From the NCBI GenBank assembly GCA_013152545.1, contig JAADGF010000002.1, forward strand, positions 1 through 64,000: a DNA stretch of 64,000 nucleotides, written 5' to 3'. Position numbers and translations under genes: made by a program. The first letter of the stretch is position 1. Every line of letters begins with the position of its first letter. The DNA comes from Gammaproteobacteria bacterium (lineage in GTDB: Bacteria > Pseudomonadota > Gammaproteobacteria > SZUA-152). The notes beneath the pieces were generated by a model, which saw only the letters and a list, made by a program, of their open reading frames with translations, made no database searches and was not told the DNA's origin. Shown in pieces: positions 56,458 to 64,000 of this stretch.

Positions 56458-56958
56458 TTATTGCAAATCCCAATTACCGACATCAGTATTGGCCCCTTCC
56501 CCACCAATTTGACCATCTGCGCCAAAGGAGAATATATCAATGTCACTTTTTGCACCAGGCGACAAAAACTGATAGGGTCGGCCCCAGGGATCTTTAGGCA
56601 GCCTATCCATATAGCGTTTCCAATTTTTCGGTTCCGGGCTGCCCGCAGGTTTAGCAACCAATGCATCCAACCCCTGATCGGTATTTGGATAAACAAAATT
56701 ATCCAATTTGTATAAATTTAAAGCACTTTCTAATGCCCGAATGTCTTGTCTCGCCTTGGTAATCCGTGCATCATCAGGGCGGTCCATTACCCGGGGTACC
56801 ACGATAGCAGCTAATATTCCTAAAATAATAACGACCACCATGACCTCAATGAGCGTAAAACCAACTTGTTTTGGTGCACGTTTATACACTGAATCTTGTT
56901 TTTCGCCCGCTTGCGGGACATTTTTCTTGTTACACACATTTGAACATTGTTGATACAC
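56458..56958 (-). CDS. gspG: Type II secretion major pseudopilin GspG
   Basis: Major pseudopilin subunit. Motif QVG|FTLIEVMVVVIILGILAAIV, with Glu5, then the long helix and PDDARITKARQDIRALESAL. RYMDRLPKDPWGRPYQFLSPG is the GspG signature. The C-terminal FGADGQIGGEGANTDVGNWD is the calcium-binding loop. Start GTG 56958 has GGAG 6 nt upstream (166 aa); GTG 56970 lacks one. The 32-residue leader is longer than usual. It is first of the run; gspC, D, E and F are not upstream here. Confidence 0.95.
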   Translation of the reverse strand: MYQQCSNVCNKKNVPQAGEKQDSVYKRAPKQVGFTLIEVMVVVIILGILAAIVVPRVMDRPDDARITKARQDIRALESALNLYKLDNFVYPNTDQGLDALVAKPAGSPEPKNWKRYMDRLPKDPWGRPYQFLSPGAKSDIDIFSFGADGQIGGEGANTDVGNWDLQ

Positions 56959-57239
56959 TTCGCTCTCCACTTGGTTAGTATGAGATTAGGTTATATGCGA
57001 TAACTATAATCCGTAATCATTCAATGAGATTGGATATACAGGGTTTAATTTGCTAACTATAGGTAATTCTTGTGATTTTTAAAGGTATGGTTCCGACACA
57101 ATACATGTGCCAATGGCTTCAGTATATCGCACCCCAGGATGATAGCTCACACTAAATTAATCACAATTCAGTTCCGACGCTTATTCGATCATCGTAACAC
57201 GATCAATTCACCATCAATTACCAATAACTAACGCCGACA

Positions 57240-57857
57240 ATGTCCAACCCAAACTCAGAACAAGAAACCGAAATACATCCCTTTCTGCGATATCACGGGC
57301 TTCCCATAGTAATCATTTTAAGTCTGACATTTTTGGGTTTTTTTGGTTCAGATGTAACACTTTGGCTGCGATTTGACCGAAATGCGATTTTTGCCGGTGA
57401 AATTTGGCGTTTATTAAGTGGACACTTGACCCATTTAAGTTGGTCCCATTTACTGATGAATGCTGCTGGCTTAGCATTAATCTGGGCATTGTTCCGGCGG
57501 CGACTTTCCAACGGACGCTGGATTCAGGTCATGGTGATTAGCGCGCTCCTCATCAGCCTGCTATTATTACTGCTCAACCCGCAGCTACGTTGGTATGTTG
57601 GGTTTTCCGGCATATTACACGCAATGTTCGTCGTGGGTTGCATTTATGATTCCAAAGCAGGCCGCTGGGATGCGAAGTTATTATTATTTATTATTATCGC
57701 AAAATTAGCATGGGAGCAGATCATTGGTCCACTGCCCGGTTCTGAAACTACCGCAGGCGGCGCCGTTATTGTCGACGCACACTTATACGGCGCTGTATCG
57801 GGCTATTTGATTTATCGATTTTTCAAATACCGAGATGAAAAGAACAATGCTACATAA
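57240..57857 (+). CDS. rrtA: Rhombosortase (rhomboid-family intramembrane serine protease)
   Basis: RrtA-type proteases cleave GlyGly-CTERM tails on proteins exported by type II secretion. Six hydrophobic helices. WRLLSGHLTHLSWSHLLMNA (about 57-76) is the rhomboid first-loop and HxxxN region. The catalytic Ser lies in WYVGFSGILHAMF (GFSG, about 119-131) and His in VDAHLYGAVSGYL (about 178-190). Length 205 aa fits. It is divergent from gspG across 281 bp, a fitting neighbourhood. No GlyGly-CTERM substrate was recognised in the window. Confidence 0.9.
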   Translation: MSNPNSEQETEIHPFLRYHGLPIVIILSLTFLGFFGSDVTLWLRFDRNAIFAGEIWRLLSGHLTHLSWSHLLMNAAGLALIWALFRRRLSNGRWIQVMVISALLISLLLLLLNPQLRWYVGFSGILHAMFVVGCIYDSKAGRWDAKLLLFIIIAKLAWEQIIGPLPGSETTAGGAVIVDAHLYGAVSGYLIYRFFKYRDEKNNAT

Positions 57858-58090
57858 TGAAAACAACGCCTCACGGAAAACCAAGCAATGCCACGCTGTT
57901 GCTTTCTGTAAAGTTGTTTTCTGTAAAAAAGCCCCACTCCCTCATGTTATTCAAGGCGCTACGTTGAATGTCCTTACAATCACCCAACCATTGCCCATCA
58001 TTTAGCCTAACCGTGAAATAAGTCAGTCGGATTCACTCTCTTCACCTAAATCTTAGCCCCATTTAAGTTTTAGTCGTTTTGGATACATGC

Positions 58091-58120
58091 ACCTAAACCC
58101 TATACGCCACGCAGGTATAT
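58091..58120 (+). repeat. R4 element end, solitary
   Basis: ACCTAAACCC, ACGC and AGGTATAT resemble 39030-39057 and 26216-26240. Confidence 0.4.
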
Positions 58121-58128
58121 ACTAATCC

Positions 58129-58335
58129 ATGTCAATCAAAGAAACCAACCGAAAGAGTAACAACCCCTACGTTCATCGGGTAGACACACCGGAAGTAACA
58201 ACAAGCCATTGTAACAATAATGTCGACCAAGACATCAACAATGGCAATAATAAAAATGGCAACGATAAAAAAAGCGTATTCGAGCCAAAGCACTTAGCGC
58301 TAGGCGAACAAGGTAAACATCTACCATTATCCTAA
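58129..58335 (+). CDS. Short hypothetical ORF, doubtful
   Basis: 68 codons, rich in Asn/Lys (DINNGNNKNGNDKK). It begins directly after an R4 end without a Shine-Dalgarno sequence. No domain was recognised. It may be chance; listed only because it is the sole open frame in a 860-bp gap. Confidence 0.2.
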   Translation: MSIKETNRKSNNPYVHRVDTPEVTTSHCNNNVDQDINNGNNKNGNDKKSVFEPKHLALGEQGKHLPLS

Positions 58336-58720
58336 TGGTGCCATCAATAATTACTACTACTCTCAATTTCTACACATTTCAGATAAAATACAGCATAATT
58401 GCGATTTAATAGATAAGAACTAATATTTATTGCCATTATTTATTTCCAATAAACATAAGCAAACAATAATCACGAATAGACAATGCAATCTATTACCCGG
58501 AACCGAGAATATGCAGAAATTCGCCATCAAGAACACCTCACATTGCCATTATCACCCACTAAAACAAGTATATTTCAATTACCGATATGAATTGCTACGG
58601 CACATCGCTACGACACAGTCGTAGACGCGACATTAAATACTAAATTCGTTAGCATTGTTATCCACAACGACTTTTAATTCATAGCAATAAATCAATTGTC
58701 TTCTTGCAGCTAATAATTTT
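58336..58720. other. AT-rich intergenic region
   Basis: No supported gene. A 64-codon ORF at 58430-58624 has no coding signs. Presumably holds the promoter for the PP0621-type gene. Confidence 0.35.
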
Positions 58721-59026
58721 ATGCGTACACTATTTATTATAATCGCCCTGGTTTTAGTTATTCTTATTCTAAAACGCCTCATTGCCGCGAGACTACGGTA
58801 TAAAAAAAAGCCGGTTCAAACTCAAGTCGTGGATTACACCCCTACAGTACGTTGCAAATTTTGTGATGCTCATGTCCCCTCCGGCACAGCACTGAACGCT
58901 GAAAATGCGTTTTTTTGTAATAAAAAGCATTATTTAGCCTACAAAAATTCAGAAAAAATACGTTTAAAACCCAAAAAATCGACACATAGCACCCTCAACA
59001 ATAACAAACAACGTAACCGACATTAA
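58721..59026 (+). CDS. PP0621-family membrane-anchored Cys protein
   Basis: A 101-aa protein. The N-terminal helix (LFIIIALVLVILILKRLIAA) is followed by a basic stretch, then a Cys motif VRCKFCDAHVP (about 43-53) and FFCNKKHYLAY (about 65-75). This C-x2-C...C-x3-H/Y pattern is that of the PP0621 family, likely a small zinc knuckle. The tail is Lys/Asn-rich. Function unknown. Confidence 0.8.
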   Translation: MRTLFIIIALVLVILILKRLIAARLRYKKKPVQTQVVDYTPTVRCKFCDAHVPSGTALNAENAFFCNKKHYLAYKNSEKIRLKPKKSTHSTLNNNKQRNRH

Positions 59027-59093
59027 TAAACGCCACTGATCAATAATAAATATTCCTTAAACCGAGCAACAACAAATCATGCTAATTTAGCCT

Positions 59094-60056
59094 ATGTCTA
59101 TAAAACACCCCATTATTGCAATTACTGGCTCTGCGGGGGCTGGCACATCATCCGCCCAGGCCGCATTCGCAGACATTTTTTTACGCGAAGGCATTAATGC
59201 CGTTTTTGTGCACGGCAACAGTTTTCGTCGCTATACGCCAAGCCAGGTTAATACGATTTTTAAGAATGCCGCCGAAAGTGGCCACCCGGTCAGCCACTTT
59301 GGGCCTGAAACCAACTATTTCGACCGTCTGGAAGGATTGTTTCGGGAATATGCCCGTAGTGGCACCGGACTAATGCGCGAATACGTATCCACTGAAGAAC
59401 AGGCACAACGATTTGATCAGACCATTGGCAACTATAGCCCGTGGGAGGAAATACCCGGCGATACAGAGCTTTTATTCTATGAAGGGCAGCATGGTGGCTG
59501 CATTGAAGCGACTTGGTCACGACGAAGAATGAGCGAATCGCATCATCCAACCATCGTCAACGAACGCCATAACCCCAACGCACGACATGACACTGGTGTT
59601 GATATCGCCCAATGGGTTGACTTATTGATTGGCGTTGTACCAAGTATCAACTTGGAATGGATTCAAAAAATCCACCATGATTATAAAGATATAGGCCGAT
59701 CAGCAGAAGCCACCGTGATGACAATTCTGCGGCGCATGCCAGATTATGTGCGCTACATTACCCCGCAGTTTTCATGGACAGATATTAATTTTCAGCGTAT
59801 TCCGTTAGTTGACACCTCCAACCCCTTTATCACACATGAAGTGGCATCGGCGGACGAAAGCATGGTAGTGATTCGTTTCCGCGAACCAAAAAAATTTGAT
59901 TTTCCAGATTTATTGAACCGTATCCACAATGCCTTTATGTCTCGCCCCAATACGCTGGTAGTGCCTGGCGGCGAAATGCGAAACGCAATGGAAATCATTT
60001 GTACACCACTGGTTCAGGCATTATTAGCAAAACAACGGAAAATAACAGAAATATAA
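59094..60056 (+). CDS. prkB: Phosphoribulokinase-family kinase (PrkB-like)
   Basis: Matches proteobacterial class I phosphoribulokinase and E. coli PrkB. Walker A ITGSAGAGTSSAQ (about 9-21), then GNSFRRYT, GHPVSHFGPETNYFDRLEGL, and LLFYEGQHGG (Glu base region). VDLLIGVVPSINLEWIQKIH, RRMPDYVRYITPQFSWTDIN and PLVDTSNPF are nearly standard. An insertion of about 25 residues (SRRRMSESHHPTIVNERHNP) follows GGCIEATW. No RuBisCO or other Calvin genes lie near, so the natural substrate is uncertain. Length 320 aa (typical about 290). Confidence 0.9.
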   Translation: MSIKHPIIAITGSAGAGTSSAQAAFADIFLREGINAVFVHGNSFRRYTPSQVNTIFKNAAESGHPVSHFGPETNYFDRLEGLFREYARSGTGLMREYVSTEEQAQRFDQTIGNYSPWEEIPGDTELLFYEGQHGGCIEATWSRRRMSESHHPTIVNERHNPNARHDTGVDIAQWVDLLIGVVPSINLEWIQKIHHDYKDIGRSAEATVMTILRRMPDYVRYITPQFSWTDINFQRIPLVDTSNPFITHEVASADESMVVIRFREPKKFDFPDLLNRIHNAFMSRPNTLVVPGGEMRNAMEIICTPLVQALLAKQRKITEI

Positions 60057-60769
60057 GTAAAACAACGGGTGCCTAATCATTACTGTTTAGCACTTAACGT
60101 TCAATCGCCTGCCAAGCGAGGAAGTGCTAGGAACCGAACTTGAAAAAGAAGTTGGAATAATCAACAGAGAAATTATTACATATCCACCTTTCAGCACGTT
60201 TTACCAAACCCCACCCGCCAGGGCGACGGACAGGGTTTGATAGGCGGAATGTCGTTTCATACATAATGCAAACATTAACATTGGTGCACCGCTGTCAATT
60301 GCGGGGTGGTCATTAACAACAGTGCCAATTATGATATTTTCTGCGCTAGAAACCCTCCTTCGTTTATGTGTCTTCTCTCTGTATCACTTACAACGACAAA
60401 AAGAAAACAGTGACAAAAAACTCATCGCGAACCGGTCAAACCAACACGTTGCACTATTATAAGATAGTAAATACAAGACAGCTTGACCGAGCACAACAAG
60501 CACTCCGTGCACTTCAATGACAGCATTTGTCACAACCTAATCACTGAAGATACAAGCAACACACCGTCACCTTAATTTGCCATTAATGCTCAGTATGCTG
60601 CCATGAAATTAAATCCTTTTATTCGAGTAAAGTAAACATACACTCACTCCACCTCCCTGCATTGCTAATTTTTTTACTTTTCAAGATTAACAACACATAA
60701 ACATTATGAACACAACAGCAGAAAAATCGTTGATGTAGGTCAAAGAATTTTACGCTAAGATAATAGCAA
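60057..60769. other. Intergenic gap, prkB / SDR
   Basis: 713 bp between convergent genes, with no supported ORF and none of the repeat families. A loose inverted pair AAACCC / GGGTTT flanks 60211-60240. No terminator with T-tract was found. Confidence 0.4.
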
Positions 60770-61504
60770 TTATGTCAGCGATTGTTTAGGTTTATGTTGC
60801 ACCACCTTTTTGAGCGGAGAAAGATTAATTTCGTCAACAACAACTGACGCATGCATGCTAAGCACCCATGATACTGCATTTGCCACATCATCTGACACTA
60901 AGTAATTATCCGAATTATCACCGGGCTCAAAACCCAACGCATCAAAAAATGGAGTCTTAACCATACCTGGATTGACAATACTGACTGAAACACCACTTTT
61001 AGAACATTCATCTCGCAACGCGTGTGCCATACCTCTTAAAGCAAACTTGCTAGCACAGTAGATAGCCCCTTTACGCTCTCCTTTTAGCGCAGATTCCGAA
61101 CCAATAAAAATCAATTTTCCGGTTTTACGTTTTTTCATCATCGGCATAAAAGCTTTTGCCAAATAGGCTTGACTTAAAAAGTTCAAGTTAATCATTTCCT
61201 GAATTTGAGCATATGAAAACTCTTCTATCGACCCGAACTGGCCCCGCCCAGCACAAAACACAATGGCGTGAACATTAGAGTTAGCCTTTGCCAATAAGGT
61301 CACTTTTTCCGGCAATGCCTCAATGTTGGATAAATCCATTTCTACCGCTGTAAACTGCTCATGGTCGATAGCGCGACAGGAAAAGTTTCTCGCAATACCG
61401 ATAACGTGACAATTATCTCGCAATAAACGATAAACGATCGCTCTACCAATACCGGAACTTGCGCCGGTAACAACAATGTGAGGGGTGGTTTTCAGTGAAC
61501 TCAT
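60770..61504 (-). CDS. Short-chain dehydrogenase/reductase
   Basis: A classical SDR of 244 aa. AAGGTGAC precedes ATG 61504, chosen over 61564. The NAD(P)-binding TGASSGIGRAI is at about 13-23. Catalytic residues: Ser in FIGSESALKG and Tyr-Lys in YCASKFAL (YxxxK). NPGMVKTPFFDALGF gives the NPG turn. The Arg after IGIA (ARNF) slightly favours NADP. Substrate unknown. Last of a leftward run with the SPL-like radical SAM gene (64-bp gap). Confidence 0.9.
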   Translation of the reverse strand: MSSLKTTPHIVVTGASSGIGRAIVYRLLRDNCHVIGIARNFSCRAIDHEQFTAVEMDLSNIEALPEKVTLLAKANSNVHAIVFCAGRGQFGSIEEFSYAQIQEMINLNFLSQAYLAKAFMPMMKKRKTGKLIFIGSESALKGERKGAIYCASKFALRGMAHALRDECSKSGVSVSIVNPGMVKTPFFDALGFEPGDNSDNYLVSDDVANAVSWVLSMHASVVVDEINLSPLKKVVQHKPKQSLT

Positions 61505-61568
61505 GTCACCTTTACCCCACGGTGCGCAATTTTCGTAACAAATAGTTTCACAGCAACTCCACAATCAG

Positions 61569-62564
61569 TTACCCCAGCGTACAGGGGAAATACTTATGTT
61601 TTGGGATATAGCGCAACAACATCTGCTCGCAATATTGAACCATCGCTTGCTCAATTGCAGGGTAATAGGAAATCATACCTTGCTGTTTGTTCAGTTTTGC
61701 GGCAAATAATTTTTCGTCAGGATAAAGTTTGGCCATATTGCGAAAATATGTTTCCGGCAGTCGAAACACCCCCATACTGACGGAGTGTAACTCATCAATA
61801 TTTATTTGGTTAAAAACAGACTCAAATAATTCACGATAGTACTCGGCATAATTATCATCATAAATTAATGGATCAAATCGCAGCCCAACCTTCCAGCCGC
61901 ATTGTTGCAATTTCTTAATAGCGTCAATTCGCTTAATGATACTTGGCACTTTATGTTCCAACGCCTGAGAGATTATCGTTGGTGTAAAACTAAACGCAAC
62001 AATGCAGTTTTCAATCGGTTGCATATTCAACAAGGAACGAATCTGGGTACTCTTGGTACGCAACTCCAACACAGTATTGGCATGGCATTTAAAAAATGGT
62101 AGAAAATAGGCAGCAAATTGGCTCAACGGCTCAAAAGCCAAGCTATCACAATCATATCCAGAATAAAAATAATTGGTTTTATCATTTTGCGCTTCTGCTT
62201 TATGTTTAATATCCAAAGCAAAGTCTTCATAATTCACAAACAGCACATAATGAGCCGAACGATACATGCCTTGCAAAAAACAATAACGGCAATCGTAAAC
62301 ACAGTTAAGCATGTGCGAGAAATAATAACTTCCCCCCTCTCCGATACGATACTCCTGCGGTGCTGGCAACGAAAATTTGTTGTGTTTTTTTGCTAAAATC
62401 AATGCAGGCTTAAATTTTTGTAAACGAAAATTTTGCGCTTTACGGTTAAATACTTCCCCATAACGCTCGATTTTTACCTTTGGTAATTGTGGGTAACGCT
62501 CAATGATCTCCTGCACGCGGGAGAAGGAATAGATTTCTTCCTCTATATAAATGGCAGAAAACAT
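61569..62564 (-). CDS. SPL-family radical SAM protein (spore photoproduct lyase-like)
   Basis: A 331-aa radical SAM enzyme. The cluster motif CVYDCRYCFLQGMY (CxxxCxxC, about 88-101) is that of spore photoproduct lyase, here with Phe where SPL has Tyr. Further matches: VLELRTKSTQI, VAFSFTPTIISQALEHKVPS, RIDAIKKLQQCGWKVGLRFDP and IDELHSVSMGVFRLP. Sporulation genes are absent from such bacteria, so it may repair or modify another substrate. The protein lacks extra domains. It follows the phosphorylase-like gene by 33 bp. Confidence 0.88.
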   Translation of the reverse strand: MFSAIYIEEEIYSFSRVQEIIERYPQLPKVKIERYGEVFNRKAQNFRLQKFKPALILAKKHNKFSLPAPQEYRIGEGGSYYFSHMLNCVYDCRYCFLQGMYRSAHYVLFVNYEDFALDIKHKAEAQNDKTNYFYSGYDCDSLAFEPLSQFAAYFLPFFKCHANTVLELRTKSTQIRSLLNMQPIENCIVAFSFTPTIISQALEHKVPSIIKRIDAIKKLQQCGWKVGLRFDPLIYDDNYAEYYRELFESVFNQINIDELHSVSMGVFRLPETYFRNMAKLYPDEKLFAAKLNKQQGMISYYPAIEQAMVQYCEQMLLRYIPKHKYFPCTLG

Positions 62565-62597
62565 AGTCGGGTCATTTAATCTGTGTTTGATCTGGAC

Positions 62598-63482
62598 TTA
62601 ACGGAATGATGGTTGATAGCTGAGGGGCATTGCATCCAGGTTATTTTGTAATTCAGCAAGCAATGTTTTGGCATTGCGACAATGATGGAGCTTTAATTCG
62701 TTTAATAACGAACAATTGGTGAGTGCGTACCAATGATTAAGTTGTGATTTCAGTTGGAGCTGTTGTGATACCGTAAAATGAAAACGCTTGATAATAATAT
62801 GATAGTCATCTGTATGCATGCTATTCGGCGCTAACTGTTCAGTTAATGATTGTACTTCGTTGGCCAATTGCGCTATTTTCCCTATTTGCGCTGTGATCAA
62901 TGCATGCACCTGTGTGGCATTAACATTATCAACGGAATTATGTTGGTTATCTGAAATAACTTTCAAACAATGAATCAATTCGTTGCTATTAAATCGCGTA
63001 GCGGCAGCATAAAAACCCGCTGCTTCCATATCATATACCCTATCACCGCTGTAAATGGTTGCGGGTTTAGGTACGGTAATAATACTGGCTGTTTCGCACA
63101 TTGGGTTAATAATCAACGAGGGGTAGTAACGCCTTCCATCGGTGGCATCAATAACACGATGCGCCAAAACCGCATCGCCAACATCCCGACTTAAACTACC
63201 CGCAATACCGATATTCAACCAAGCCGCGGCACCTTCATTGCGTTGTCGTGCTGCCAGATAACCGGTAGCCGCCGCTGCCGCAACAGTACCGACACCTGAA
63301 ACAATTAACTCAATTGTTTCATTACTGAATATTGTAAAGCCGTGGTTTCCGGGAATTTTTCGCAACCGGAAGTGTTGTATAATCGGCTTCGCTTCCACTG
63401 AAAGCGCAACAACAAAATTAAGCATAGGCATGTGGTTTACAACGTGGTGATTGCTAATAACGACCTCATCACGGAATCGCAT
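62598..63482 (-). CDS. Nucleoside phosphorylase-like protein
   Basis: Resembles the purine nucleoside phosphorylase/MTA-SAH nucleosidase superfamily. NFVVALSVEAKPIIQHFRL starts the fold; ELIVSGVGTVAAAAATGYL and WLNIGIAGSL form the ligand region; VYDMEAAGFYAAATRF (about 170-185) carries the ME motif that binds ribose. The last 100 residues are an added helical domain of unknown role. ATG 63482 overlaps the upstream stop (TGATG), but ATG 63431 (MPMLNFVV) is also possible. The key catalytic Asp of MtnN is not evident. Encoded between the glycosyltransferase and SPL genes. Confidence 0.8.
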   Translation of the reverse strand: MRFRDEVVISNHHVVNHMPMLNFVVALSVEAKPIIQHFRLRKIPGNHGFTIFSNETIELIVSGVGTVAAAAATGYLAARQRNEGAAAWLNIGIAGSLSRDVGDAVLAHRVIDATDGRRYYPSLIINPMCETASIITVPKPATIYSGDRVYDMEAAGFYAAATRFNSNELIHCLKVISDNQHNSVDNVNATQVHALITAQIGKIAQLANEVQSLTEQLAPNSMHTDDYHIIIKRFHFTVSQQLQLKSQLNHWYALTNCSLLNELKLHHCRNAKTLLAELQNNLDAMPLSYQPSFR

Positions 63483-64000
63483 CAACTCATTTGTAATAGC
63501 AGATCCCGTTTAACGCGCTCACAGTACGCCAAGCACTCAATGTTACCATACTTTAATGCACCTCTATTGAGAATTCGGCACTTCCGTGCAATCATCGCCA
63601 TAGCTGCCTCATGATCCTCAACACCCAATACACCCGATTTAATCACGTTTTCCAACGCCTGAATACGAAATCGATCCATCCCCCAATAACGCCGCGATAA
63701 CTGATCGTCATGACCACCGTATTTAACCAACAAAGGTTCATCGATATATAAAACAGAATAACGCGCGCAAAAACGCAACCAATAATCGTAATCCTCACAG
63801 GCAGGTAGGGTTTCATCAAACAAGCCAATATCATCAATTACTTGACGGTGCATCAGCACTGACGATGGCGAAATAACACACATAGGCAGACATTGCCGAA
63901 AAATATAGCCCCCTGATTTAGCGTGTTTTTTCATGGCATTGACCCTTATGCCATTGCGCACCCAAATCTCTTCTGTATGACAAAAACGATTATCAGGTTG
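63482..64000 (-). CDS. Family 2 glycosyltransferase-like protein, C-terminal part
   Basis: The reading frame enters from the right edge (QPDNRFCHTEEIW, then VRNGIRVNAMKKH) and ends at 63482. PSSVLMHRQVIDDIGLFDET and CEDYDYWLRFCARYSVLYID match the acceptor side of GT-A family 2 enzymes (ED...W motif). YGGHDDQLSRRYWGMDRFR follows. The N-terminal donor domain lies outside the window. The stop overlaps the start of the phosphorylase-like gene, so the genes are translationally coupled. Confidence 0.85.
   Translation of the reverse strand, partial: QPDNRFCHTEEIWVRNGIRVNAMKKHAKSGGYIFRQCLPMCVISPSSVLMHRQVIDDIGLFDETLPACEDYDYWLRFCARYSVLYIDEPLLVKYGGHDDQLSRRYWGMDRFRIQALENVIKSGVLGVEDHEAAMAMIARKCRILNRGALKYGNIECLAYCERVKRDLLLQMS

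Noticed and set aside
1-64000. tRNA or rRNA genes
   Set aside because: Gaps were read for T-loop GTTCRAATC and cloverleaf ends; none was convincing. A dedicated search tool could still find one.

Overview
The window is chromosomal DNA of a gammaproteobacterium. Gene content fits the Cellvibrionales/Spongiibacterales/Pseudomonadales neighbourhood: type II secretion with GspA/GspB, rhombosortase, a PP0621-family protein, succinylase-branch lysine genes dapC-dapD-dapE, and an icd/clpS-clpA/infA neighbourhood. This placement is inference from gene content; no rRNA or tRNA gene was seen. Many start codons lack a good Shine-Dalgarno sequence, and intergenic DNA is unusually long (often 300-950 bp).

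Layout. 0-8 kb: frameshifted end of an IS3-family transposase, nfi, trhP, ampG, a P-loop ATPase with metA, and a zinc-ribbon protein. 8-19.4 kb: a tandem-repeat multiheme cytochrome c lipoprotein (32 CxxCH), the ABC-F protein YheS, a coiled-coil lipoprotein, and a membrane Ser/Thr kinase with TPR-like repeats followed by a small exported protein. 19.4-26.4 kb: a repeat-rich stretch with a wrecked vapC toxin gene split by a 186-bp TA-flanked element, an oxidoreductase-methyltransferase fusion that looks like an alternative MnmC, a patatin-like phospholipase, a globin and nadA. 26.4-38.5 kb: PhoX-like protein, gspB-gspA, PilZ, S24-like protein, trhO, mfd and a Cys-rich lipoprotein. 38.5-50 kb: VOC protein, EamA transporter, dapC-dapD-arsC-like-VOC-dapE, infA, clpS-clpA and icd. 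50-58 kb: gspG-H-I-J-K-L-M-N read leftward, with rhombosortase rrtA divergent from them. 58-64 kb: PP0621 protein, prkB, then a leftward cluster of glycosyltransferase, nucleoside-phosphorylase-like protein, SPL-family radical SAM protein and SDR.

How genes work together. Three enzymes act, or are predicted to act, on the tRNA wobble uridine: TrhP and TrhO (ho5U) and the fusion (cmnm5U to mnm5U). GspG-N and GspA/B are parts of the type II secretion machine, whose C, D, E, F and O components are not in the window. RrtA processes type-II-secreted GlyGly-CTERM proteins. DapC/D/E form the succinylase route to diaminopimelate and lysine.

The most notable signals are the fusion enzyme, the tandem di-heme cytochrome, the reconstructable insertion of a short inverted-repeat element into vapC, and at least five families of short degenerate repeats in the gaps, several with inverted ends. 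This suggests a genome shaped by decaying non-autonomous elements.
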